Below are positions 1 through 10,779 of a DNA stretch of 64,000 nt, one piece after another (within the stretch, counting starts at the first letter, position 1; each line of letters opens with the position of its first letter). This DNA is from Afipia sp. (GTDB taxonomy: Bacteria; Pseudomonadota; Alphaproteobacteria; Rhizobiales; Xanthobacteraceae): assembly GCA_017308575.1 (NCBI GenBank), contig JAFKEQ010000001.1:496001-560000 (forward strand). Reading direction: 5' to 3'. The translations under genes and the position numbers were made by a program. The notes under the pieces were generated by a model, which saw nothing but the letters and a program-made list of their open reading frames with translations, did not search any database and was not told where the DNA came from.

Positions 1-2
1 GA

Positions 3-87
3 CCGTCATTGCGAGCGAAGCGAAGCAATCCAGAAAGCATAAGGCAAGACTGGATTGCTTCGTCGCAAGTGCTCCTCGCAATGACGG
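3..87. repeat. Dispersed inverted repeat, 'GTCATTGCGAG' type, copy 1
   Basis: The outer arms ccgtcattgcgag (3-15) and ctcgcaatgacgg (75-87) are perfect reverse complements, and inner arms around 22-32 and 51-62 (cgaagcaatcc / ggattgcttcg) also pair. The whole unit can fold into one long interrupted hairpin. A second, diverged unit with the same arms lies at 18134-18255. It has no coding potential; such elements are common between genes of this bacterial group. Confidence 0.75.
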
Positions 88-112
88 CGCGGCTTTATTT
101 GGTCTTCAGGCA

Positions 113-143
113 AAAACAAAAGCCCCGGCTTTTGGCCGGGGCT
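113..143 (-). terminator. Rho-independent terminator after the Bax-inhibitor-1-like gene
   Basis: Read on the minus strand, a 9-bp perfect stem agccccggc / gccggggct with a 5-nt loop is followed by a T-rich tail (tttgttttt). It lies 20-50 bases past the stop of the minus-strand gene ending at 166. Confidence 0.8.
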
Positions 144-165
144 TCGTATCAGTCATGCAGAACCG

Positions 166-957
166 TCAGTCGCGCTGTCCGAGAAGCTGCAGCAGCAGCG
201 TGAACAGGTTGATGAAGTTCAGGTAGAGCGAGAGCGCGCCGGTGATGGCGGCCTTCTCTGCCACCTCGCCGCCCTGGGCGGCGTAGCCGTAGATGTAGTC
301 GTTCTTCAGGCGCTGGGTGTCCCAGGCGGTGAGGCCCGCGAAGATCAGCACGCCGACCACCGAGACGACGAACTGCAGCATCGAAGACGCGATGAAGATG
401 TTCACCAGGCTGGCGATGATGATGCCGAACAGGCCCATCATCAGGAACGAACCCATCCCGGTCATGTCACGCTTGGTGGTGTAGCCGTAAAGGCTCAACG
501 CACCGAACGAGGCGGCGGTGATGAAGAACACCCGCACGATCGAGGAGTGCGTGTAAACCAGGAAGATCGACGACAGCGACACGCCCATCAGCGCGGCGAA
601 CACCCAGAACAGCATCTGGGCGGTGGCCGGCCGCAGGCGGTTGATGCCGAACGAAATGGCGAACACCATCACCAGCGGCGCCAGGATGAACACCCACTTC
701 AGCGGGCTGACGAACATCGCCACGCCGAAGGCGGTCAGATACTGGCTGCCGATGCGGCCCGCGGCGGCGGACTGGTCGGGGGTCACCGCGGCCATGTAGA
801 CGCCGAGCGCCGCGAGGCCGGTGATCGCCAGGCCGATCGCCATGTAGTTGTAGATCTTGAGCATGTACGAGCGCAGACCGGCATCGACGGTCGCAGCGTC
901 CGCACGGCTGGCTGCCCGGCCGAAAGGAGAGGCGTAGTTGCGGTCCAAGTCCGACAT
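166..957 (-). CDS. Bax inhibitor-1/YccA family membrane protein
   Basis: 263-residue integral membrane protein, the usual size of the bacterial BI-1/YccA family. A hydrophilic N-terminus of about 30 residues (MSDLDRNYASPFGR) precedes about seven hydrophobic segments, including stretches near residues 38-58, 80-105, 110-135, 140-160, 170-195 and 200-215; the C-terminus is short and polar. The motif LTAWDTQRLK near residue 210 is typical of the family, whose members include calcium-leak channels and, in E. coli, an FtsH modulator. The physiological role here is unknown. It is monocistronic and followed by a strong terminator. Confidence 0.9.
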   Translation of the reverse strand: MSDLDRNYASPFGRAASRADAATVDAGLRSYMLKIYNYMAIGLAITGLAALGVYMAAVTPDQSAAAGRIGSQYLTAFGVAMFVSPLKWVFILAPLVMVFAISFGINRLRPATAQMLFWVFAALMGVSLSSIFLVYTHSSIVRVFFITAASFGALSLYGYTTKRDMTGMGSFLMMGLFGIIIASLVNIFIASSMLQFVVSVVGVLIFAGLTAWDTQRLKNDYIYGYAAQGGEVAEKAAITGALSLYLNFINLFTLLLQLLGQRD

Positions 958-1163
958 TGTCGAAACCTCGTGTTTGTCTGGCGAGACGAAGGGTCAGCGC
1001 CGCCAGCTATAATCTGTCCCAGAGGACCGGATTGATAGACCATCCTGCGATGGCATCAAGCCGGATTCTGAACCCGCTCGGTATGTGGGAAACTAACACA
1101 CGGGACGCAACATCGCCCGCGCGGCTGAATGTCGCAAAACCCGTTATTTACTGCTACAAATTG

Positions 1164-3734
1164 TCATAAGTCGCGCAGCACGCTAGCCGGTTTTTGGTTA
1201 AGCGCAAGTAATGTTCCCGCGAGCCCGAGGCCGGTCGTCACCGCCAGCGCGGCGAGCACGACAATGGCGGCGCTGCCGCCCTGCCAGACAAAGCTCAGGG
1301 TCATCAGCCGGGTGACGATCTGCCAAGCGGCGATCGATCCCGCCGCCACCCCGAACACGGCGGTGGCGAGGCCGATCAGCAGGTATTCGAGGGCGTAGGC
1401 GCCGAGCAGGCGGGCACGGGTGGCGCCGAGGGTTTTCAGGATCACGGCGTCATAGACACGGTGGCGGTGACCGGCGGCCAGCGCGCCGCCCAGCACCAGA
1501 AGCGCCGAGATCAGCGTGACGGAACTTGCGCCGCGGATCGCCAGCACGAGATTGGTCACCACGGTGCCGATCGAATCCAGCGCCTCGCGCACCCGCACGC
1601 TGGTCACCATCGGGAACGCCGCCGCGACGTCCTTGATCAGCTTGGCGTCGCCCGCCACGCTGGCGCCGGTTTCGGTGAGGGTGGCGATGCCGGTATGCGG
1701 CGCGCCCGCGAAGGTCTTCGGCGTGAACACCAGCACGAAATTGATGCCCAGACTCTGCCAGTCCACCGTGCGCAGGTTGGCGATTTTGGCAGTGAGGTCG
1801 CGGCCGAGCACGTTCACGGTGATGTCGTCGCCGATCCTGAGACCGAGGCCGTCGGCGATTTTCTTTTCCATCGAGACCAGCGGCGGGCCGTCATAGGTTT
1901 CGCCCCACCATGTGCCTTCGACGACTTTCGAGCCGCGCGGCACCTCGCCGGTATAGGTCAGGCCGCGGTCGCTCTGCAGCACCCAGGCGGCGTCCTGCGA
2001 CGGCTTGAGGTCTTCCGCCTTGACGCCTTTCGCGGCAGTGATGCGCCCGCGCAGCATCGGCACGGTTTCCACCGTGCCGCCCGGTGCTTCCTGTTTGAGG
2101 AAGTCGCCGAAGCGCGTGGCGTCGGCGGCGGGAATGTCGATGAAGTAGAACGAGGGCGCATGTTCCGGCAGCGCCGCCATGAACTGCCGCCGCAGGTTGC
2201 CGTCGATCTGGGTGATGGTCACCAGCACCGCGAGGCCGAGGCCGAGCGACATCACCACGGACGGCGTCAGCGCGCCGGGCCGGTGGATATTGGCGATCGC
2301 CAGCCGCAGCATGGTGAAGCGCGGACGCGGCAAGCGCCTTGCAATCGCCATCAGCAGCGAGGCGATGCCGCGCAGCAGCGCGAACACCACAATGCTGGAG
2401 GCGACGAACACGGCGGCGACGCGCTTGTCATAGGCCAGACCAATGGCCACCGCGATCAGCAGCGCGATCACGCCGGCCATCAGCAGGAGAATGCGCCGCC
2501 GCGGCCAGCGCAGCGCCTGCGCGATGTTGTCGCGAAACAGCGCCGCCACCGGCACGTCATGGACACGGCCGAGCGGCCACAGGCTGAACGCCAGCGCGGT
2601 CAGCAGGCCATAGACCAGCGACAGCGCCAGTTCGCCGATGTGAAATGTCGGCTCGACCGGCAGCGGCAGGATTTTTCCGAACAGGCCCGCGATGGCAAAC
2701 GGCAGCGCAGCGCCGATGGCAAGGCCGATCAGCGATCCGAGCAGCGCCAGCACAAGCACCTGCACGAGGTAAATAGTGAACACCTCGCGCCCTGTCGCGC
2801 CGAGCGCCTTGAAGGTCGCGATCACGTCGCGCCGCTCGTCCAGATGGCTCTTGATCGCATTGGCGACACCGACGCCGCCCACCAGCAGCGCGGCGAGACC
2901 CACAAGAGTCAGAAACTGCGAGAAGCGCGTGATGTTGCGCTCAAGCTGCGGCGAAGCATTGTCGCGGGTGCGGACCTCCCAGCCTGCGTGCGGCAGCGCG
3001 GTCTCCGACTGCGCGATCAGGGCGCGTGTCGCGCTTTCCTCGCCGCCCGCGTCTGGAAGCTGCACGCGATAGACCCAGCGCACCAGCGTGCCGGGTTGCA
3101 ACAGGCCGGTGGCGCGCAACGCATCCTCGCTGACGAGAAGCCGGGGTCCGAGGCCGATGCCGCCCGCGAGCTTGTCGGGCTCCGCATTCACCACGGCGCG
3201 GATTTCAAGCGGCGTCGCGCCGACGGTGACGCGGTCGCCGAGTTTCAGGCCGAGCCGCGCCAGCAGCACGGCATCCGCCCCCGCGCCGTAAGCGCCGTTC
3301 TGTTGCGCGAGAAGGTCGGCCATCGGCATTTGCGGGGACAGCGCCACTCTGCCGAGCAGGGGATAGTTGCTGTCGACGGCTTTGAGGTCGACCAGCGCGA
3401 ACTCGCCGCTTGGTGATTTCGCCATCGCGCGCATCAGCGCGGCGGATGTGATCTTGCCGCGAGAGTCGAGAAACGCGCGCTCGTCGGCCGAAGCTTCGCG
3501 CTGGATCAATGCGAAGGACGCATCGCCGCCGAGCAGCGTGCGGCCCTGGCGGTCGAGCCCCTGGTTGAGGCTGCCCGCCACCGAGCCGACGCCCGCGATC
3601 GCCATCACGCCGAGTGCGATGCAGGCAATGAATACATAAAAGCCGCGCAACCCGCTGCGCAATTCGCGCAAGGCGTAACGCAGCGCCAGCGATGGCGTCG
3701 CGCCGCGCGGCGAAGTCTCTGCTGCAAGGGTCAT
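1164..3734 (-). CDS. FtsX-like ABC transporter permease (YbbP type)
   Basis: 856-residue membrane protein with an N-terminal transmembrane helix (LRGFYVFIACIALGVMAIAGVGSVAG), a large periplasmic MacB-PCD-like region, a first FtsX block near residues 265-400, a middle membrane block near 415-500, a second periplasmic region and a C-terminal FtsX block near 730-850. Duplicated FtsX modules and this length fit YbbP-like permeases rather than LolC/E. Its start overlaps the stop of the ATPase gene by four bases (ATGA at 3731-3734), so the two are translationally coupled and form one transporter. In other bacteria YbbAP pairs are linked to envelope lipid handling and sit beside tesA, as here. The substrate is inferred, not shown. 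Confidence 0.88.
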   Translation of the reverse strand: MTLAAETSPRGATPSLALRYALRELRSGLRGFYVFIACIALGVMAIAGVGSVAGSLNQGLDRQGRTLLGGDASFALIQREASADERAFLDSRGKITSAALMRAMAKSPSGEFALVDLKAVDSNYPLLGRVALSPQMPMADLLAQQNGAYGAGADAVLLARLGLKLGDRVTVGATPLEIRAVVNAEPDKLAGGIGLGPRLLVSEDALRATGLLQPGTLVRWVYRVQLPDAGGEESATRALIAQSETALPHAGWEVRTRDNASPQLERNITRFSQFLTLVGLAALLVGGVGVANAIKSHLDERRDVIATFKALGATGREVFTIYLVQVLVLALLGSLIGLAIGAALPFAIAGLFGKILPLPVEPTFHIGELALSLVYGLLTALAFSLWPLGRVHDVPVAALFRDNIAQALRWPRRRILLLMAGVIALLIAVAIGLAYDKRVAAVFVASSIVVFALLRGIASLLMAIARRLPRPRFTMLRLAIANIHRPGALTPSVVMSLGLGLAVLVTITQIDGNLRRQFMAALPEHAPSFYFIDIPAADATRFGDFLKQEAPGGTVETVPMLRGRITAAKGVKAEDLKPSQDAAWVLQSDRGLTYTGEVPRGSKVVEGTWWGETYDGPPLVSMEKKIADGLGLRIGDDITVNVLGRDLTAKIANLRTVDWQSLGINFVLVFTPKTFAGAPHTGIATLTETGASVAGDAKLIKDVAAAFPMVTSVRVREALDSIGTVVTNLVLAIRGASSVTLISALLVLGGALAAGHRHRVYDAVILKTLGATRARLLGAYALEYLLIGLATAVFGVAAGSIAAWQIVTRLMTLSFVWQGGSAAIVVLAALAVTTGLGLAGTLLALNQKPASVLRDL

Positions 3735-4477
3735 CGCGCTGCCGTTTCGATCCAGTGCCGGCCGGTGGCCGGGCCGTCGATATGTCCGGAGCGCAGACGC
3801 ACCACGCGGTCGCAGCGCTGCGCCAGCGCGTTGTCGTGCGTCACCAGCACCAGCGTCATGCCGCGCTCGCGATGCTTGGCGAACAGCAGATCGACGATCT
3901 GGTTGCCGGTGGCTTCATCGAGATTGCCGGTCGGCTCGTCCGCGACAAGGATCGCCGGATCGGGCGCCATGGCGCGCGCCAGCGCGACGCGCTGCTGTTC
4001 TCCGCCGGAGAGCTGCGAGGGATAGTGATGCAATCGCGCGCCGAGGCCGACGCCTTCGAGTTCTTTTGCCGCGCGCTCCGTTGCATCGGCGCGGCCCGCG
4101 AGTTCGAGCGGCACGGCGACATTCTCCAGCGCGGTCATGGTCGGGATCAGGTGGAACGACTGGAACACGATGCCGACATGGCGGCCACGAAAACGTGCGA
4201 GACCGTCTTCATCAAGGGCATTGAAGGCGATGCCGTTCACCACCACCTCTCCGCTGTCAGGACGCTCCAGCCCCGCCATCACCATCAGCAGCGTGGATTT
4301 GCCCGAGCCTGACGGGCCGATCAGGCCGACGGCCTCGCCGGGCGCAATGCGCAGCGACACATCCTTGAGGATGTGCACGCGCGCGGCGCCTGAGCCCAGC
4401 GAGAGATTGACGTTCGCGATGGAAATGGTGTCCGGTTCAAGACCGGCGCGCGTTGAGGGTTCGATGAGACTGTCCAT
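3731..4477 (-). CDS. ABC transporter ATP-binding protein (YbbA type)
   Basis: About 248 residues from the ATG at 4477. It has Walker A (GPSGSGKST), the signature LSGGEQQR, Walker B (ILVADEPTGNLD) and a switch His (VTHD), all placed as in LolD/MacB/YbbA ATPases. The open frame extends upstream to 4579, but that part would overlap the divergent esterase gene; the start MDSLIEP leaves only 22 bases between the two divergent start codons, so one start may be a little off. It energises the permease encoded immediately downstream. Confidence 0.88.
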   Translation of the reverse strand: MDSLIEPSTRAGLEPDTISIANVNLSLGSGAARVHILKDVSLRIAPGEAVGLIGPSGSGKSTLLMVMAGLERPDSGEVVVNGIAFNALDEDGLARFRGRHVGIVFQSFHLIPTMTALENVAVPLELAGRADATERAAKELEGVGLGARLHHYPSQLSGGEQQRVALARAMAPDPAILVADEPTGNLDEATGNQIVDLLFAKHRERGMTLVLVTHDNALAQRCDRVVRLRSGHIDGPATGRHWIETAAR

Positions 4478-4499
4478 GAAGCTGTCATATGGGGGTTGG

Positions 4500-5195
4500 A
4501 TGGCGCGGGTCGAGGGGCTCTTGCATGCGTTGATCGTCGCAGCAACGGGGACAATGATGGCGATGTCGGGACCGACCATGGCTCAAACCCTGGCTCAGAC
4601 CGCGAATGTCGCCGATGTGAAGCCGATCCGGATAGCCGTTCTGGGCGATTCCCTCACCGCGGGGTTCGGCCTTCCGGCGCAGGCGGCGTTTCCGGTCCGT
4701 CTGCAGAAGGCTCTCGCCGACAAGGGCATCACGACCGAGATTCAGAATGCGGGCGTCTCCGGCGACACCACCTCGGGTGGGCTGGCGCGGCTCGACTGGT
4801 CGATCTCGCCCGGCACCGAAGCCGTGATCGTCGAGCTTGGCGCCAACGATGCACTGCGCGGTGTCGATCCGAAAGTCGCGCGCGATGCGCTCGATGCCAT
4901 TCTCACGCAACTGAAGGCGAAGAACATCGCTGTTTTATTGTGCGGCATGTACGCGCCGCCGAATTACGGCGCGGAGTACACGGCGAAGTTCAACGCGATC
5001 TATCCGGACCTCGCGAAAGCTCACAATGTGCCGCTCTATCCGTTCTTTCTCGACGGTGTCGCGACCGACGCGAAGCTGACCCAGCCCGACGGATTGCATC
5101 CGACGGCGGCCGGTGTGGACAAGGTGGTGGAGCGGATTCTGCCCACGGTCGAGGCGTTTTTGAAAGATCGTGCGCCACAATTGGGCAAGCGCTGA
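4500..5195 (+). CDS. GDSL esterase / arylesterase, TesA-like, secreted
   Basis: 231 residues. A signal peptide (hydrophobic HALIVAATGTMMAM, probable cleavage near PTMAQ) precedes an SGNH-hydrolase domain: block I GDSLTAGFG with the nucleophile Ser, block III GANDALRG with Asn, and block V DGLHPTAAG with the catalytic Asp and His. These are the catalytic features of E. coli TesA (thioesterase I / lysophospholipase L1). It is divergent from the ybbAP-type exporter, the same association seen in gammaproteobacteria, which suggests a shared envelope-lipid role. The start at 4500 is chosen because it supplies the full signal peptide; an ATG at 4554 is an alternative. Confidence 0.88.
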   Translation: MARVEGLLHALIVAATGTMMAMSGPTMAQTLAQTANVADVKPIRIAVLGDSLTAGFGLPAQAAFPVRLQKALADKGITTEIQNAGVSGDTTSGGLARLDWSISPGTEAVIVELGANDALRGVDPKVARDALDAILTQLKAKNIAVLLCGMYAPPNYGAEYTAKFNAIYPDLAKAHNVPLYPFFLDGVATDAKLTQPDGLHPTAAGVDKVVERILPTVEAFLKDRAPQLGKR

Positions 5196-5317
5196 AGCGG
5201 CCTTATCGCGTTCGCGTGATCACTGCTTCGCACTGTCATACGGCTGGGTTAAAAACGACATCAGGTGATTCGCTGATTCCCGCCTCGTGATTCCCTCTTG
5301 CATCGAGGAGTTTCGTG

Positions 5318-5854
5318 ATGCCTCGCTTGTTCGCCGGATTGGAAATTCCTCCGGATATCGGTCAGTCCCTGTCCATGCTGCGGGGCGGATTGCCGGGAGC
5401 GCGCTGGATCGATCCCGAAAATTATCATGTCACCCTGCGCTTCATCGGCGACATCGACGGCGTCTCGGCCAACGAGATCGCCTCGACGCTGGAGCGGATC
5501 AACCGCAAACCGTTCGAGGTATCGCTCCGGGGCCTGTCCAGCTTCGGCAGCAAGAAACCGCGCGCTGTGGTGGCATCCGTTGTACCAAGCCGCCCGCTCA
5601 TGGAACTTCAGGCCGAACTGGAGCGGCTGATCCAGCGCTTCGGCTTCGATCCGGAGGGCCGCAAGTTCATCCCGCATGTCACGCTGGCGCGGCTGCGCGA
5701 TGCCTCCAATCAGGATGTTGCGGATTATCTGTCGCTGCGCGGCTATTTCCCGGCCCGCACCTTCACAGCGTCCCGTTTCGTGCTGTTCTCCTCGCGTGCC
5801 TCGGTCGGCGGCGGCCCCTATGTGGTCGAGGACGCCTATGCGCTGAGCGCCTGA
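5318..5854 (+). CDS. thpR: RNA 2',3'-cyclic phosphodiesterase (LigT/ThpR, 2H family)
   Basis: 178 residues with both HxT motifs of the 2H phosphoesterase fold, HVTLRF near residue 41 and HVTLAR near residue 125. MPRLFAGLEIP at the start and FVLFSS near the end are family hallmarks. It hydrolyses 2',3'-cyclic phosphates at RNA ends in vitro; its role in the cell is unclear. A gaggag ribosome site (5305-5310) supports the ATG at 5318 over the adjacent GTG at 5315. Confidence 0.9.
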   Translation: MPRLFAGLEIPPDIGQSLSMLRGGLPGARWIDPENYHVTLRFIGDIDGVSANEIASTLERINRKPFEVSLRGLSSFGSKKPRAVVASVVPSRPLMELQAELERLIQRFGFDPEGRKFIPHVTLARLRDASNQDVADYLSLRGYFPARTFTASRFVLFSSRASVGGGPYVVEDAYALSA

Positions 5855-5909
5855 CCTTTCCGCGCTGGCGCTCTTGCATTTTGCGGCTCGTTCTGGCCGT
5901 TAGCGGGTC

Positions 5910-7097
5910 ATGAACGCTCCCTCCCGCACCTCGTTCCGAGGGCACTATCAGGCTCTGGTCGCCGCAGGCACCATCGAGGCCGATCCGGCGCAGGCGCAGG
6001 CCGTCGAGGCCTATTCCGCGCTGGAGCGAAGGCTCGCCGGATATCGGCCGGGCCGCGGCGGCGGATTGCTGCAGCGTCTGTTCTCCGACAAGAAAGAGTC
6101 CGCGCCGCTGCGCGGCCTCTACATCCACGGCGAGGTCGGGCGCGGCAAGACCATGCTGATGGATCTGTTCTTCAACGACAGTCCGGTCGAGCACAAGCGC
6201 CGCGCGCATTTCCATGAATTCATGGCCGACGTTCACGAGCGCATTCATGCGTTCCGGCAGAAGATCGCGCGGGAGGAAATGTCCGACGGCGATCCGATCC
6301 GCCTGACCGCCGCGTCGATCTTCGAGGAAGCGTGGCTGCTCTGCTTCGACGAATTCCACGTCACCGACATTGCCGATGCGATGATCCTTGGCCGCCTGTT
6401 CAGCCGCCTGTTCGAACTTGGCACCGTGGTGGTGGCGACTTCCAACGTCGCGCCGGACGATCTCTACAAGGGCGGTCTCAACCGCGCGCTGTTCCTGCCG
6501 TTCATCGCGCAGTTCAAGGAGCACATGGACGTGCTGCGCCTCGATGCGCGCACCGATTTCCGTCTGGAAAAGCTCGCAGGCGTCAAGATGTGGCTGGTGC
6601 CTGCCGATGCCGCCGCCACCGCCGCGCTCGACAAGGCGTGGGACAAGCTCACCGGCGGCGCGGCGGATCATCCGCGCGACATCACGATCAAAGGGCGCGT
6701 GCTGCATGTGCCGCATTCGGCGCACGGCGTCGCGCGTTTCGATTTCGCCGATCTGTGCGAGAAGCCGCTCGGCGCATCGGATTATTTGCGGCTCGCGCAC
6801 GACTATCACACGCTGATCATCGACCGGATTCCGGCGATGAAATACGAGCAGCGCAATTATGCGAAGCGCTTCATCACGCTGATCGACGCGCTCTACGACA
6901 ATTCGGTGAAGCTGATGGCGTCGGCACAGACCGATCCGCTGTCGCTCTACACCGCGAGCGAAGGCATCGAGCTTAACGAATTCAAGCGCACGTCGTCACG
7001 GCTGATCGAGATGGGGTCCGAATCCTACCTGGCGCTGCCGCACGGCCGCAGCGACTCCTCCGCCAGCGGCTCCACCACCGGCCTGGTCGAGACTTAA
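5910..7097 (+). CDS. zapE: Cell division protein ZapE (AFG1-like ATPase)
   Basis: 395-residue AAA-type ATPase with Walker A GEVGRGKTMLMD near residue 74, Walker B LLCFDEFHVTD near residue 145, and the C-terminal region (KRTSSRLIEMGS) of the AFG1/ZapE family. In E. coli ZapE acts on the FtsZ ring; mitochondrial AFG1 handles misfolded respiratory subunits. Its position just upstream of the TCA operon is usual in related genomes, but it appears separately transcribed, with 374 bases before mdh. Confidence 0.92.
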   Translation: MNAPSRTSFRGHYQALVAAGTIEADPAQAQAVEAYSALERRLAGYRPGRGGGLLQRLFSDKKESAPLRGLYIHGEVGRGKTMLMDLFFNDSPVEHKRRAHFHEFMADVHERIHAFRQKIAREEMSDGDPIRLTAASIFEEAWLLCFDEFHVTDIADAMILGRLFSRLFELGTVVVATSNVAPDDLYKGGLNRALFLPFIAQFKEHMDVLRLDARTDFRLEKLAGVKMWLVPADAAATAALDKAWDKLTGGAADHPRDITIKGRVLHVPHSAHGVARFDFADLCEKPLGASDYLRLAHDYHTLIIDRIPAMKYEQRNYAKRFITLIDALYDNSVKLMASAQTDPLSLYTASEGIELNEFKRTSSRLIEMGSESYLALPHGRSDSSASGSTTGLVET

Positions 7098-7118
7098 CGG
7101 CGGTTTGGAGATTGTTCT

Positions 7119-7240
7119 GTGCCCCGGACGCGGCGCGGCATAAAATGCCGCTCCGCAGAGCCGGGGCCGTTACAGGTGCAGAGCCCTTTGCGGTCCCGGT
7201 TCAGCGAAGCAGCGCGGGCGCTGCATCGCGCCCGGGACAA
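7119..7240. repeat. Dispersed long-hairpin repeat, 'CCCCGGACGCG' family, copy 1
   Basis: It starts tgtgccccggacgcg and ends cgcccgggacaa, with inner segments cagagccggggccg and gcggtcccggttc that pair imperfectly. A better preserved copy of the same plan is at 15871-15996. It fills most of the gap between zapE and mdh and is not coding. Confidence 0.7.
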
Positions 7241-7389
7241 GGCAGAGGAAAAGGCCGCGTACTTACGCCCGGAGGTTTCCAAAGTTCTCAACGCGCTGAA
7301 GTTCGCTTTATGTTTCGTCCGCGGTCCGGTGAATGGACAAATGAAACGGTCATCGGGGCGCGCTGCCTCCCCATTCAGCGAACGGCGAC

Positions 7390-8440
<1,051 letters not shown>

Positions 8441-8467
8441 GCGGCGCGACAGCGTCATTCGATCATG

Positions 8468-8496
8468 CGATCCGGCGGCTGTCCGCCGGATCGTTT
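8468..8496 (+). terminator. Hairpin between mdh and sucC
   Basis: A perfect 11-bp stem, cgatccggcgg / ccgccggatcg, with loop ctgt, is followed by ttt. It is placed 28 bases after the mdh stop, so it could attenuate or end mdh transcripts, or protect the mdh mRNA end, before sucC at 8559. Confidence 0.6.
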
Positions 8497-8558
8497 CTTG
8501 AAAATCCCAGGGCGGCGGTTCGTCGTCCTCGTTCTCTCTCGTTCCCGAGGCAATTCCC

Positions 8559-9755
<1,197 letters not shown>

Positions 9756-9759
9756 GCCG

Positions 9760-10644
9760 ATGTCCGTCCTGATCGATAAAAACACCAAGGTCATCTGCCA
9801 GGGCTTCACCGGCAAGAACGGCACCTTCCATTCGGAAGCGGCCATGGCTTACGGCACCAAGATGGTCGGCGGCACCTCGCCGGGCAAAGGCGGCTCGACC
9901 CATCTCGGCCTGCCGGTGTTCGACACCGTCTCCGAAGCGCGCGAGAAGACCGGCGCCGATGCGTCGGTGATCTACGTTCCGCCGCCGGGCGCAGCGGATG
10001 CGATCTGCGAAGCGATCGACGCAGAGGTGCCCCTCATCATCTGCATCACCGAAGGCATTCCGGTGCTGGACATGGTGCGCGTGAAGCGCTCGCTGTCCGG
10101 TTCGAAGTCGCGTCTGATCGGGCCGAACTGCCCGGGCGTCGTCACCGCCGGCGAATCCAAGATCGGCATCATGCCCGCGAACATCTTCAAGCCCGGCAAG
10201 GTCGGCATCGTGTCGCGCTCCGGCACGCTGACCTATGAAGCCGTGTTCCAGACCACGCAGGTCGGCCTCGGCCAGACGTCGGCGGTCGGCATCGGCGGCG
10301 ATCCGGTCAAGGGCACCGAGTTCATCGACGTGCTCGAGCTTTTCCTGGCCGACGACAAGACCGAATCGATCATCATGATCGGCGAAATCGGCGGCTCCGC
10401 CGAGGAAGACGCCGCCCAGTTCCTGAAGGACGAAGCCAAGCGCGGCCGCAAGAAGCCGATGGTCGGTTTCATCGCCGGCCGCACCGCCCCTCCGGGCCGC
10501 CGCATGGGCCATGCCGGTGCGATCGTCTCCGGCGGCAAGGGCGATGCCGAATCCAAGATTGCCGCGATGGAAGCGGCCGGAATCACGGTTTCTCCGTCGC
10601 CCGCACGGCTCGGCACCACGCTTCGCGAAATATTGAAAGGATAG
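9760..10644 (+). CDS. sucD: Succinate-CoA ligase, alpha subunit
   Basis: 294 residues. It has the CoA-binding domain at residues 1-100 ([28 protein letters not shown]) and the ligase domain with the active-site phosphohistidine in [16 protein letters not shown] near residue 246. It forms the heteromeric succinyl-CoA synthetase with SucC. Confidence 0.97.
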   Translation: MSVLIDKNTKVICQGFTGKNGTFHSEAAMAYGTKMVGGTSPGKGGSTHLGLPVFDTVSEAREKTGADASVIYVPPPGAADAICEAIDAEVPLIICITEGIPVLDMVRVKRSLSGSKSRLIGPNCPGVVTAGESKIGIMPANIFKPGKVGIVSRSGTLTYEAVFQTTQVGLGQTSAVGIGGDPVKGTEFIDVLELFLADDKTESIIMIGEIGGSAEEDAAQFLKDEAKRGRKKPMVGFIAGRTAPPGRRMGHAGAIVSGGKGDAESKIAAMEAAGITVSPSPARLGTTLREILKG

Positions 10645-10723
10645 TTCAGTCCTTGGTTCTTTTCAGCGCGAAGTTTTGCCCCAAATAGGGTAAAGGATAC
10701 GGCAAGACCTTCATGCCGATCAC

Positions 10724-10748
10724 AAATCGGGCGATTTCGCCCGATTTT
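10724..10748 (+). terminator. Perfect hairpin with T run directly upstream of sucA
   Basis: aaatcgggcga (10724-10734) pairs perfectly with tcgcccgattt (10737-10747) and a further T follows. It has the shape of an intrinsic terminator, ending only 31 bases before the sucA ATG. It could end sucCD transcripts or act as an attenuator for sucA. No room remains for a complete promoter between it and sucA, so readthrough or a promoter upstream of the hairpin must supply sucA. Confidence 0.65.
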
Positions 10749-10779
10749 CTCGCGCGATAGCAATCATCAGGACGCAATC

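Noticed and set aside
1461..3416. 651-codon plus-strand frame opposite the ABC permease
   Set aside because: It lies wholly antisense to a well-supported permease, is rich in His/Arg/Gln, and shows no domain or ribosome site. It is a GC-rich shadow.
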